In this document: positions 1 through 8,432 of the stretch, one piece after another
Layout of the letters: every line of letters begins with the position of its first letter
How positions within the stretch are numbered: the first letter of the stretch is position 1
Assembly: GCF_000347035.1 (NCBI RefSeq)
Contig: NZ_ANIJ01000015.1
Location: 372,001 to 436,000, forward strand
Origin: Leptospira sp. B5-022
Lineage (GTDB): Bacteria; Spirochaetota; Leptospiria; Leptospirales; Leptospiraceae
DNA length: 64,000 bases
Reading direction: 5' to 3'
Notes under the pieces: generated by a model
Database searches by the model: none
Told to the model about the DNA's origin: nothing
Seen by the model: only the letters and a program-made list of their open reading frames with translations
Translations under genes and position numbers: made by a program

Positions 1-303
1 GATAATTTTTTGACTAGAAACTCTGTTTCGCATTGTCCCTTCCTGCTTTGAACCAATTCCTTAACTTACTCTAACCCATCTAGAATTGGCTGATCTCTTT
101 ATTACACATCAGTTATTTTTTAAAAATTTTCCGTATCTTAGCGGAAAGCCCAAAATTGTCCACTAAAATCAAAAAAAGAGCCTTTAGGTGTTTTTATTCA
201 TAAAAAAGTAAAAATCGCTAAAATTTGAAGATAAACATTGATTATTGTAAAAGAATGAACGCTACATATATTTTTAGCTTTTAAAGAAGGAGCTAAATTG
301 AGC
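1..303. other. Gene-free left edge
   Basis: No reading frame here looks coding; the only long one is antisense to the end of the chloride channel gene. The stretch is AT-rich with many short A and T runs. A perfect 7-bp inverted repeat (TTTAGCT at 273-279, AGCTAAA at 291-297) lies just beyond the stop codon of the minus-strand channel gene, where a terminator would sit, but no uridine tract follows it on that strand, so I do not call it a terminator. Confidence 0.5.
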
Positions 304-2154
304 TTAAGTGCTTGAAACCGGCTTAGCAGATCGAGTCTTTTCAAAATATATGGAAATAATGTCAGCATAACGTAAATATCCCAAATATTTTCCATTCTCT
401 TCCACAGGAATCTTATCCATCCCCATATCCAATAGGGCCTTAAATGCGGTCGCCAGGTTTGTTCGGATGGAAATCGGAAGAATAGATGTGTCGGCGACAT
501 CTTTTACAAGGATCAGGTTTTGAGTGAGATCCCTTCCTTCTAAAAATAATCGACTAGTGCGTAAGGATATCATCCCAAAATAATTTCCATTCTCTTGTAT
601 TACGATATAATCGCTGGCGTTGATCTTCAAAGCTTCCTCTTCCAGCTGAGAGAGTAAAACGGATGTTTTGACTTCTGCAATATTCCTGAGCCTATCCCGA
701 ATATCTTCGATCCGTATTCCTTCCAATAAATCTCGGTTCATGTCCCAATCATGGGCGGGGGATTGGAAACGAGTATTTTTCTGGCTTTTATACAAATTCA
801 ATTTGTGAGAAAGAACAAAAGTTATGATGGAAACGATCATCAAAGGAGGAAGAAGTGAATAACTTCCTATGATCTCGCAGATCATCACCATTCCTGCGAT
901 CGGTGCGCTTGCAATCCCCGCGTAAAAGGCTCCCATTCCTACGAGCACGAAAGAAGCGACGGATACCTGATAACCCAAAACCAATTTCGCAAAGGTGCCG
1001 AGCGCTCCACCCAACATCCCGCCAATAAATAAGGAAGGCCCGAACATTCCTGCGGATCCTCCGCTTCCGATCGTAAACGAAGTGGAGATAATTTTTAAGA
1101 ATGCAAGTAGTAAGAAGAAAAAAATGATCTGTATATCTCGATCCAAAGAAGAAGCGTAATTCGGAAATTGAAAGCTACCTTCCAATACATCTTGCAGAAC
1201 CCCTGCCCCAGTCCCAAGAACTTCAGGTAAAAAATAACCTATGATGCCTACAGGAATGCCGCCTAACGCAGGTTTTCCCCACATCGGAAATTTCCAGTTC
1301 TTAGACCATTCCTGAACGAACTGAAACACCTTGATAAGAAAGGCACCGTTCAAATAACACACGATCCCTAAAAACAAATAAAAGACGAGTTCCTTATATT
1401 CAATAAAGCCGATCTCCGGAACTTTGTATACGGAACCGAACCCGTTAAAGGAAGAATATGTCAGGAACGCAGTTACCGAAGAAATGATACAAGGAACCAA
1501 TGTATCGCTTTCTATATCTTCTCTGTATACCATCTCTACGGAGGTTAATGCTCCTCCTAAAGGTGCATGAAATATGGCACCTAGACCCCCTGCAGTCCCG
1601 GCGAGTAATAGAGTGCGTCTTGCCCTTGCACCCGCCTTAGTTAAATTTGCGACTAAGGAACCGAATCCGGCGCCGATCAAGGAGATCGGACCTTCTTTTC
1701 CTCCGCTTCCTCCGGAAGATAACGTGAAAACGGTTGCGATCGACTTGATCAGAGGGACTTTAGGGTCCACCTTACCTTCTTTATTATGAAAAGAATCTAT
1801 CAAGGAATCCGTTCCAGTACCGGCGGAATCCCTAGAGAATTTCCAGATAATCCAACCCGAAATTAATCCTCCTAAAGGTGGAAGTACCAAAAGCGCCCAT
1901 CTTCCCAAATAAATGGAGGCAATCGGTTCAAGCGAAACGTAAAATTCTCCGCCCGAATGCGTATTATGTAAACCTGATATTGATTCTAAAGAAATGTATT
2001 CCGCCCAGGCGAGCGCTCTGGAAAAAAGAAGTGCTCCCAAGCCGGAAACGATCCCGGTCAAAACACAATATAGAAATAAAGACCTTCTGCCCTTAATGGT
2101 GAAATAAGACGATAGCGGTCTTTTTCGGAACTCTTGTAAGACTTTTCCGAACAT
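304..2154 (-). CDS. ClC-family chloride channel/transporter with C-terminal CBS pair
   Basis: Integral inner-membrane protein of 616 aa that should move chloride or another anion. Seen: the ClC core (about residues 25-450) with the gating-glutamate motif GGKEGP (E154 expected to be the external gate), the GMFGP filter motif at 369-373, and GTGTD at 112-116 where the family usually has GSGIP. Two CBS domains follow at roughly 480-536 and 545-605 and usually bind adenine nucleotides. In the helix after FHAPLGG the residues are E207-M208; Met aligns with the internal proton glutamate (Glu203 of the E. coli protein), which exchangers keep and channels lack. I infer a passive channel or uncoupled carrier. 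AAGGA lies 6 nt before the ATG. It is last in a three-gene minus-strand operon, 9 nt after the preceding gene. Confidence 0.93.
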   Translation of the reverse strand: MFGKVLQEFRKRPLSSYFTIKGRRSLFLYCVLTGIVSGLGALLFSRALAWAEYISLESISGLHNTHSGGEFYVSLEPIASIYLGRWALLVLPPLGGLISGWIIWKFSRDSAGTGTDSLIDSFHNKEGKVDPKVPLIKSIATVFTLSSGGSGGKEGPISLIGAGFGSLVANLTKAGARARRTLLLAGTAGGLGAIFHAPLGGALTSVEMVYREDIESDTLVPCIISSVTAFLTYSSFNGFGSVYKVPEIGFIEYKELVFYLFLGIVCYLNGAFLIKVFQFVQEWSKNWKFPMWGKPALGGIPVGIIGYFLPEVLGTGAGVLQDVLEGSFQFPNYASSLDRDIQIIFFFLLLAFLKIISTSFTIGSGGSAGMFGPSLFIGGMLGGALGTFAKLVLGYQVSVASFVLVGMGAFYAGIASAPIAGMVMICEIIGSYSLLPPLMIVSIITFVLSHKLNLYKSQKNTRFQSPAHDWDMNRDLLEGIRIEDIRDRLRNIAEVKTSVLLSQLEEEALKINASDYIVIQENGNYFGMISLRTSRLFLEGRDLTQNLILVKDVADTSILPISIRTNLATAFKALLDMGMDKIPVEENGKYLGYLRYADIISIYFEKTRSAKPVSST

Positions 2155-2163
2155 AAAAGATCC

Positions 2164-2964
2164 TTAAAACGATTTGGAAACCGAGATCTCCATGATCCTA
2201 TTATGGGTATAGGTATCCTGCCAACCGCCGATCATTCTATACAATCTAGGAATGATCAATAAACCGATAAATACAGGCGCTCCGGGAGAATCCAAAACAT
2301 TTCCGGAAGCGGTAGGTTTTAGGAAATAAGACTCGAGAGCACTGTTCTTCTCCATCGTAGTAGTCGCATAATAATAACCGACCCCTGCGAGTAAAAGATC
2401 CGTGATGAGATAACCGAATATTCCTTTAATTCTATCCGAACCCCCGTAGACAGGAGATTTATAAGAGTTATAAAAGACGGAAGCAGCCGGATGGATCAAT
2501 GCTAAGGATTCGCTCCAAAAATAACTTTTACGATAAGGTTCGAATTTTACATTTTCCGAAACGTCCGCGGAGTTATAAATTCCGAGCCCTCCAGTTAACT
2601 CTTTTTTAGTGAGTTCTTCCTGGAGAAAGTTTCTAAAGACCCTTTCTGCTCCTTTTTTAGAAGACTCGATCCGGATCAAACTCATCTTTTCTCTTTTTGC
2701 AAGTCCTAAAACGAATACGTCCAATCGTAAGGGTGAATACCATTTAGAAACGTATCTGAATGCAAAACCTTTCGTATTTTGGTCGGATAATATCCTATCA
2801 TAAGTCAATCGGTTCAATGCGGAAAGCAGCCTGATATCGTTCTCCCCGGGATCACCTTCTAATTCGAAAACTTCCCCTGCATAAACGGAAGAGAAGGAAG
2901 ACAAAAAGAAAAATACGAATAAGGTTTTTAGGATTTTATGTTGAATTTTTTTTTGCATGTTCAT
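2164..2964 (-). CDS. Exported protein of unknown function
   Basis: Protein of 266 aa that I do not recognise. It opens with a basic stretch and a hydrophobic core ending in VYA at about residue 29, a standard signal peptide. The middle is soluble, with a Lys/Arg/Glu-rich section. Two hydrophobic stretches near 183-203 and 229-247 could be membrane segments or strands of an outer-membrane protein. Its ATG overlaps the stop of the upstream CPBP gene by one base (TAATG), so translation is probably coupled, and the ClC gene follows 9 nt later. Codons 4-6 contain a run of nine A residues (2946-2954 on the plus strand as T), a place where slippage could change expression. Confidence 0.7.
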   Translation of the reverse strand: MNMQKKIQHKILKTLFVFFFLSSFSSVYAGEVFELEGDPGENDIRLLSALNRLTYDRILSDQNTKGFAFRYVSKWYSPLRLDVFVLGLAKREKMSLIRIESSKKGAERVFRNFLQEELTKKELTGGLGIYNSADVSENVKFEPYRKSYFWSESLALIHPAASVFYNSYKSPVYGGSDRIKGIFGYLITDLLLAGVGYYYATTTMEKNSALESYFLKPTASGNVLDSPGAPVFIGLLIIPRLYRMIGGWQDTYTHNRIMEISVSKSF

Positions 2965-3824
2965 TAAGAGATCCGATCCCCAAGCAGAAATCCAGCCAAA
3001 AGCATGGATGCGTTATATGTGATATGTGCGGTCACAGGCACCCATATATTACCGGTTTTTAAATAAGAAATTCCAAATGAAAATCCCACAAAGATAAGAA
3101 GGATCGGAGCCACATAAGATCCCCCGTTAAAATGTACAACCCCGAAAATAACGGAGGTGATAATTAGTCCTATGGAGCTCAGGTTTTTTTCCACAAAGTA
3201 TTTGAGCAAAAATCCCCTGAAAAAAAATTCCTCGAATATTCCGGCTCCGAATGCGATTGCAAGCAGGGTCCATCCTAATAATTTCCAATTTAGAAAAAGA
3301 TTTTTGGTAAGTATGATTTCCATATAATTGGATTGGGGTTTGCCTATGATAAAAAAGATCAAACTACTTGCTACATTCACAAAACAGAATGTAGCAAATC
3401 CGGTCGCAACTCCCGCAAGTATATCTCTCCCACCTGCGGAATCGGTGAACTCGGCGGTTTCGATCCGTGCGATCCTTCGAATAAAAAAGTAAGAAGGAAC
3501 CAGAAAGCATAATCCCCAGATAATTCTGTCCAAGGACAATAACCATGGACGTTTGGTGACTACAAATTCGGTATACTCTCTAACCGCTTTTTCGGCAGAG
3601 GCAGGTTCGTTCCAAACCACCTCGGAAGGTAAAGTGTTTACGATTTCTTTTTCTTTTACAAAGTTCTGCTTGGATGTTTTTATGGATAAGGTGCTTTCTA
3701 CTTGAAATCGGGTGACCTTCATATAGGAATACATACCGATAAACAGTACAAAAACCTGGATCAGGCCCATGAGCAGAACGTCTCTGCCAGGTGTGAGTTT
3801 TTGATCTTCCTTTTCTAAATCCAT
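2964..3824 (-). CDS. CPBP-family intramembrane metalloprotease
   Basis: Multi-pass membrane protein of the CAAX protease/bacteriocin-processing (CPBP, ABI) family, 286 aa from the chosen start. All three family motifs are present: the diglutamate motif EEFFFR (E198, E199, R203), FGVVH ending at H231, and HITYN at 267-271. The glutamates and histidines are expected to form the active site within the membrane. A long periplasmic or cytoplasmic loop (about 45-90) separates the first helix from the rest. I chose ATG 3824 because GGAAGG lies upstream of it at a suitable distance; a TTG at 3842 is possible but would bury that site. First gene of the operon with the exported protein and ClC channel. 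The substrate is unknown. Confidence 0.88.
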   Translation of the reverse strand: MDLEKEDQKLTPGRDVLLMGLIQVFVLFIGMYSYMKVTRFQVESTLSIKTSKQNFVKEKEIVNTLPSEVVWNEPASAEKAVREYTEFVVTKRPWLLSLDRIIWGLCFLVPSYFFIRRIARIETAEFTDSAGGRDILAGVATGFATFCFVNVASSLIFFIIGKPQSNYMEIILTKNLFLNWKLLGWTLLAIAFGAGIFEEFFFRGFLLKYFVEKNLSSIGLIITSVIFGVVHFNGGSYVAPILLIFVGFSFGISYLKTGNIWVPVTAHITYNASMLLAGFLLGDRIS

Positions 3825-3903
3825 TCCAAAGGGCCCTTCCAATCATTTACGGGGGATTTTTTGCGTCATTGTTTTTTTATGATCTGCCGACTAGAGAAAA
3901 GAT

Positions 3904-4818
3904 ATGCCTTCTTTCAAAAGACATCTCCAAATTTTGTTATCTGCACTCATCCTGATCTCTTTAAGCGAGGTCCAAGCAGTTTACGATCGTCTCCCATTAA
4001 AAAGTTTGGAATATTCGGACACGAAGATCATTCGAGTCAGAGAAGAGATAAAATATAACCTTCAAATTTCAGTTTCCAACTTGGACCAAAAAGATCTGGT
4101 CCCTCTTAGATTCCTAGTCTATAAAGTTGGACCTAAGGATACTTTTTTTAAGATCATGGCCAGGACCGGAATGGACCTGGACACTCTTTCCTCCGTAAAC
4201 GAATTAGCCTCTCCCCAAGACATTTATCCGGGGATGGAACTTTTGATCCCGAATATGAGAGGTGTTTACGACTCGGAAGAACATTCTCCAGACGAATCCG
4301 GACGCAAAAAAGTCGCGGCCCGTTTTCGGATCTCTCCCAAGTTCTTATACTATGATGACCTCAGAAAATCCTGGTTCGTTCCAGGAAGAGGATTACCGAA
4401 AGAAGAGAAAAACTTTTTTTACGGATTAGTTTTCTCCGATCCGTTAGCGGAAGAAGGAAGAGTCAGTTCCAAATTCGGAAGAAGAAAGGACCCTTTCACT
4501 AAAAAGGATACTTTTCACGGTGGCATCGACCTCGCGGCAGAAGAAGGAACACCTGTGTATGCATCTGCTGACGGAGAAGTTTCCTTTTCCGGAACAAGAG
4601 GAGGTTACGGGAGACTGATCATTTTAAAACACGGATTGGGTTACGAAACCAAATATGGACATTTAAGCAAAGTATTGGTATCTCCAGGCACAAAGGTCAA
4701 AAAAGGACAGTTGATCGGAGAAGTCGGAATGACCGGAAGAGCCACCGGATTTCATTTACATTTTGAAGTGTTGAGAAATAGTTTGAGACAAAGGCCCGTA
4801 TTTAAGGGTCATGTCTGA
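3904..4818 (+). CDS. LysM and M23 peptidase-domain protein
   Basis: Exported 304-aa cell-wall protein. A signal peptide ends near VQA (residue 25). A LysM-like module at about 70-118 should bind peptidoglycan glycan strands. The M23 (lysostaphin/LytM) domain runs from about 185 to 295 and keeps the zinc ligands and catalytic residues: H205 and D209 in HGGID, H253 in YGHL, and H284/H286 in HLHFEV. An active glycyl or DD-endopeptidase is therefore plausible, although many proteins of this architecture act as division or amidase activators. The sequence cannot separate these. It is divergent from the CPBP operon and is coupled to the downstream propeller gene by a TGATG overlap. Confidence 0.92.
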   Translation: MPSFKRHLQILLSALILISLSEVQAVYDRLPLKSLEYSDTKIIRVREEIKYNLQISVSNLDQKDLVPLRFLVYKVGPKDTFFKIMARTGMDLDTLSSVNELASPQDIYPGMELLIPNMRGVYDSEEHSPDESGRKKVAARFRISPKFLYYDDLRKSWFVPGRGLPKEEKNFFYGLVFSDPLAEEGRVSSKFGRRKDPFTKKDTFHGGIDLAAEEGTPVYASADGEVSFSGTRGGYGRLIILKHGLGYETKYGHLSKVLVSPGTKVKKGQLIGEVGMTGRATGFHLHFEVLRNSLRQRPVFKGHV

Positions 4819-5918
4819 TGTTCTATCGATCTATTTCTAATCCCTATATCAGAATACTTTTCCCTTCTTTTTTTATTTTCCTGGTTTTCGGGATATTCAT
4901 TCTATTTGGTTGGAACAAAACGGATCCGACCGACTACGAGCCGGACGATATCATCCGCCAAGAAGAAAGAGATATATTATTTATATCTAATGTAGTCAAC
5001 GAAAAATCGCCTATCGAAAAACCTTTCGGTCTTGCGGTGGATTCTAAAGGAGCCATTTATACGGGTTCTTCCGATGGAAATATCTACAAGATCAAAACCG
5101 ACGGACAAACGGAACGATTCGCTAAAACTTCCGGAAGAGCGCTAGGAATTGTATTCGACGGAAAGGAAAATCTGGTCGCCTGCGTTTCCGGATTAGGTCT
5201 GGCATTTTACGATTCCAAAGGAAATGAAAATGTACTCCTCCGAGAAGATTCGGAAGGAAATCCATTAACTAACCTTTACGGTTTGGATATTGCCTCTGAC
5301 GGAACAGTTTATTTTACCGAAGTCAGCCGAAAGTTTTCTTATGAAGATTCCTATTTGGAAGAATTGGAATCCAAACCTAACGGCAGAATTCTTTCCTACG
5401 ATCCGAGGACCCAAGACGTAAAAACGATTTTAGAGGATCTTTATCATCCTACCGGGATCAGCTTGTCTTCTTCCGAAGATTTTTTAGTTTTTGGAGAAAA
5501 GTATAGGCATCGTGTTTCTCGCTTCTGGTTAAAAGGAAAGAAGGCCGGCAAGGACCAGTTCTTTATCACACATCTTCCCGGTAGCCCCGCTCTGATCAGT
5601 TCAGACTCTCAAAAAAATTTTTGGATCGCCTTATCTTCTCCCCGACATATCGCAATCGATAAGATACAAAATTTTCCGCTCTTAAAGAGAATACTCGCTT
5701 CTCTTCCGTTTTTCTTTAAGCCGATTGAAGGAGAATTAGCGTACGTTCTTTCTATGGATGAAGAAGGAGATATTAGTCTTTCTTTGACGGATAATACATC
5801 GGATAAATTGGGATCGGTTACTTCCGTTCTGCAATACGGATCAGGACTTTTACTTGCGGGATTTTCTTCTCAGAAAATTTGGAAATGGAAGTTCGAGACT
5901 CTGGAAATGTTTTTCTAG
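4818..5918 (+). CDS. Membrane-anchored SMP-30/strictosidine-synthase-like beta-propeller
   Basis: Protein of 366 aa with one N-terminal membrane helix (about 11-32) followed by a six-bladed-propeller-like domain. Blade signatures recur, such as PFGLAVDSKGAIYTG, GLDIASDGTVYFTE and HPTGISLSSSEDFLVFGE, which is the layout of the SMP-30/gluconolactonase/strictosidine synthase superfamily. Members are lactonases, esterases or non-enzymatic scaffolds; the substrate cannot be read from the sequence. The helix predicts anchoring in the inner membrane with the propeller outside the cytoplasm. Start overlaps the stop of the M23 peptidase gene by one base, so the two are co-translated. Its stop codon TAG lies inside the left arm of the inverted-repeat element that follows. 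Confidence 0.8.
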   Translation: MFYRSISNPYIRILFPSFFIFLVFGIFILFGWNKTDPTDYEPDDIIRQEERDILFISNVVNEKSPIEKPFGLAVDSKGAIYTGSSDGNIYKIKTDGQTERFAKTSGRALGIVFDGKENLVACVSGLGLAFYDSKGNENVLLREDSEGNPLTNLYGLDIASDGTVYFTEVSRKFSYEDSYLEELESKPNGRILSYDPRTQDVKTILEDLYHPTGISLSSSEDFLVFGEKYRHRVSRFWLKGKKAGKDQFFITHLPGSPALISSDSQKNFWIALSSPRHIAIDKIQNFPLLKRILASLPFFFKPIEGELAYVLSMDEEGDISLSLTDNTSDKLGSVTSVLQYGSGLLLAGFSSQKIWKWKFETLEMFF

Positions 5919-6103
5919 AACCTATTTCAAAAAACACTCTCACTAGAATAGCTCGAAGTGAGTTCTTTTTGCCTGAGAGCGAAGCCAGGATGGCGAAGCG
6001 ACCCGGAGCTCTGCACAGGATGTGCAGGCGAAGGGGAAGGCAAAAAGAACTCACTCCAAGAAACTATTACGGGTCTATTACAGGTTTTTGAAATAGACTC
6101 TAG
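5915..6103. repeat. Nested inverted-repeat element with two AGGAT hairpins
   Basis: Three layers of symmetry are visible between two convergent genes. The outer arms (5915-5935 and 6083-6103) pair over CTAGA..CTATTTCAAAAA with a two-base mismatch. The middle arms are a perfect 18-bp inverted repeat at 5957-5974 and 6038-6055. Inside lie two small hairpins that both display AGGAT in the loop: GCC-AGGAT-GGC (5984-5994) and CTGCAC-AGGAT-GTGCAG (6011-6027). GC content of the core is higher than the surroundings. It could be a miniature transposable element, a bidirectional terminator, or a structured RNA. I see no second copy in this window. Confidence 0.75.
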
Positions 6104-6116
6104 CTAAAAACTGGAA

Positions 6117-7802
6117 TTACATCGCTCCTAGCAATTCCCTGAACTTATCCAAAGAATATCGAGCGGCAAAGTCTCCGAATCTTTCGTTCGGGTTTCCTTC
6201 TTTTTTCCAAACTTCGAAAGCTTTCTCTAGTTGAATAGGAATGTCTGCGAACGGGACCTTCTTAGCAACATAGTCGCCAACTTTGGTTCCTTCCGGATTT
6301 CCTCCAAAAAATAAGGAGTATTTTCCTCCTGCTTGTTGACCAACGATCCCAATCTCTGCGGAATATGGTCTAGCACATCCGTTAGGGCATCCTGTCATTC
6401 TTACGATAGGAGCTCTGTCGTTCAGATCCAGCTTATCGATCACTTTTTGGATGGATTCCAGTAATTGTGGGAAGGTCCTTTCGGATTCGGTCAATGCAAG
6501 ACCGCAAGTAGGAAGTGCAGGACATGCAAGTGCGCGATCGTACAAAGGTTTAGGAGAAGCAGGATTAATATTATATTCCTTTAATTTAGCTTCTAATTTA
6601 TCCTTATCTTCTTTTTTAATACCCATCAAGACCAAATCCTGATCGGCAGTCACCTGCACACTCAGCTTGAAAGTGGAAATAATATCTTTCAAAGCGGTCT
6701 TTAAAGGTTTATCAGGAAAATCTTTAATCCTTCCCGAAAGAGTATGGAATCCCAATGCAAGAGTTCCATCCGCTCTTTCTGTCCAACCCAAATAATTCGG
6801 AGTTTCCCATTTAGGAAGTTTACGATCGAGATCGAATTTTACACCGGATCTGCGTTCTACTTCGGAGCGGAACCATTCCACACCCTTCTCAGCTAAAACG
6901 TATTTCAAACGAGCATGTTTACGATTTGTACGATCCCCGAAATCTCTATGAGAAGTTACGATACCTTCCGCAACGGAGATCAGGTCTTTTTCAGGGATCC
7001 AACCAAGCAAGTTAGCAGCTCTAGGATACGTATCCGCCTTATTGTGGGTCATTCCGAGTCCACCGCCAGCGAATACGAAATAACCGTCTATCTGACCGTT
7101 CGCATCTAAAGTGGCCGCGAATCCCATATCGTTGGTGTAAATATCGACGGAGTTATTGCCTGCAAGAGTCACAGCCACCTTGAACTTTCTAGGAAGATAA
7201 GTGGTTCCATAGATCGGATCAGGTTCGTCCTCTTTGTTGATCTGATTTTCACCTAACCAAAGTTCGGCGTAGGCGTTACTCTTATATTTAAAATGATCGG
7301 ATAAAAGTTGAGCGATCGGGTCCAATTGGCTAAGCTCTTTGTTCCCCCAAGGGTTTAAAGCTTGAGTAACGTTACGCACAACGTCACCGCATGCCCCCAT
7401 AGTGGAAAGATTCACTTTATGCACCGCCTGCATGATCGGTCTTAGATCCTTCAGAAGGATCGTATGCATCTGGATGGATTGCCTAGTCGTTAAACGTAAG
7501 GCGCCTCCACCGAATTTATCGGCCAGATCGTCCCAGACCATGTATTGGTCCGAAGTAAGCCTTCCACCCGGGATCCTTCCTCGGATCATAAACGATGTAG
7601 GATTTTCGATAAATTCTCCAGCTTCGTCCTTTCTACGGTCTCTGTCCTTCTGCTGGTACATTCCGTGGAATTTGATCAATTGTTTGTCGTCATCCTCGAA
7701 TCCGTCTGCTCCTGTTTCGATAGCAGTACCGATCTTTCCTCTTAGTCCCCTAGAGGCGGTTTTAATATGCTCGACTTCGCTAAGTTCTTTTTCTTCTGAC
7801 AT
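6117..7802 (-). CDS. cysI: Sulfite reductase hemoprotein (beta subunit)
   Basis: Reduces sulfite to sulfide by six electrons at a coupled siroheme/4Fe-4S centre in the cytoplasm. The 561-aa protein has the family cluster cysteines with exact spacing, C427-x5-C433 (ACPALPTCGLAL) and C472-x3-C476 (GCPNGCARPY), and an RLTTRQ siroheme-contact motif near 103-108. Length matches CysI (about 570 aa). No flavoprotein gene cysJ is in this window, so electrons come from a partner encoded elsewhere, possibly ferredoxin. Last gene of the sulfate assimilation operon, 33 nt after the siroheme synthase gene sirC. It faces the inverted-repeat element and converges on the propeller gene. Confidence 0.96.
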   Translation of the reverse strand: MSEEKELSEVEHIKTASRGLRGKIGTAIETGADGFEDDDKQLIKFHGMYQQKDRDRRKDEAGEFIENPTSFMIRGRIPGGRLTSDQYMVWDDLADKFGGGALRLTTRQSIQMHTILLKDLRPIMQAVHKVNLSTMGACGDVVRNVTQALNPWGNKELSQLDPIAQLLSDHFKYKSNAYAELWLGENQINKEDEPDPIYGTTYLPRKFKVAVTLAGNNSVDIYTNDMGFAATLDANGQIDGYFVFAGGGLGMTHNKADTYPRAANLLGWIPEKDLISVAEGIVTSHRDFGDRTNRKHARLKYVLAEKGVEWFRSEVERRSGVKFDLDRKLPKWETPNYLGWTERADGTLALGFHTLSGRIKDFPDKPLKTALKDIISTFKLSVQVTADQDLVLMGIKKEDKDKLEAKLKEYNINPASPKPLYDRALACPALPTCGLALTESERTFPQLLESIQKVIDKLDLNDRAPIVRMTGCPNGCARPYSAEIGIVGQQAGGKYSLFFGGNPEGTKVGDYVAKKVPFADIPIQLEKAFEVWKKEGNPNERFGDFAARYSLDKFRELLGAM

Positions 7803-7835
7803 CGATCGTATTCGTCCTTTTGGATTAGCTTCCTA

Positions 7836-8432
7836 TTATTTCGTATCCGTTGATAAGTATTTTTCTTTAAACTCGCTCAGCAAAAATTTGAGAGCCGTTT
7901 TTCTTTCTTCCGGATCGCCTAGTTTACGTTTGCTCAAATTACGGATTTCTAATAAGTTTTCCAATTCTTGGTCATGGTCCTTTGGAAGGATCTCTTCTAG
8001 AATGGTGCGAATGGTCCCGGCAAGTCCGGCGAACCCTCCTTGGGTGGAAACCGCCACACGGACCGGTCCCCTATCAAAATATGCGGAAGAATAAAAATCA
8101 CAAAGTGAAGGATCGTCCGCACAATTGATCCAGATCTTTTTTTGTTTGGCATATTCCACAAGATCACGATTGGTTTGCCTATCGTTTGTGGCGGAATATA
8201 CCAGATCGAAACCGTCCAGATCGGACACCTGCACTTCTCTTGTTTCCATTTTTGCTTCTTTTACGGAGGAAAGCAAACGAACAGTTTCCGATTTGAATTC
8301 TTTAGAGATAACTGTGAGTTGGCAGCCTGTGTCTTTCAAGTGTTGCAGTTTTTCGAGAGCAACGTTTCCTCCGCCTACTACTAACACTTTTTTATTTTCT
8401 AATTTTATAAATACTGGAAGAAGTTGGTTCAT
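7836..8432 (-). CDS. sirC: Precorrin-2 dehydrogenase / sirohydrochlorin ferrochelatase
   Basis: Catalyses the NAD-dependent oxidation of precorrin-2 to sirohydrochlorin, and perhaps iron insertion, giving siroheme for CysI. The 198-aa protein corresponds to the N-terminal half of E. coli CysG and to yeast Met8p. A Rossmann motif GGGNVA sits at 20-25 and the conserved DGFDLVYSATND segment follows at about 70-81, with ADDPSLCDF further on. Separate from the methyltransferase, which is the preceding gene and overlaps it by 4 nt (ATGA). Whether it chelates iron or only dehydrogenates cannot be decided here. Confidence 0.93.
   Translation of the reverse strand: MNQLLPVFIKLENKKVLVVGGGNVALEKLQHLKDTGCQLTVISKEFKSETVRLLSSVKEAKMETREVQVSDLDGFDLVYSATNDRQTNRDLVEYAKQKKIWINCADDPSLCDFYSSAYFDRGPVRVAVSTQGGFAGLAGTIRTILEEILPKDHDQELENLLEIRNLSKRKLGDPEERKTALKFLLSEFKEKYLSTDTK

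Noticed and set aside
7402..8094. 230-codon open frame on the plus strand across the end of sirC and the start of cysI
   Set aside because: Fully antisense to two strongly conserved enzymes with correct motifs; Ser/Leu-rich composition typical of a shadow frame and no ribosome binding site.
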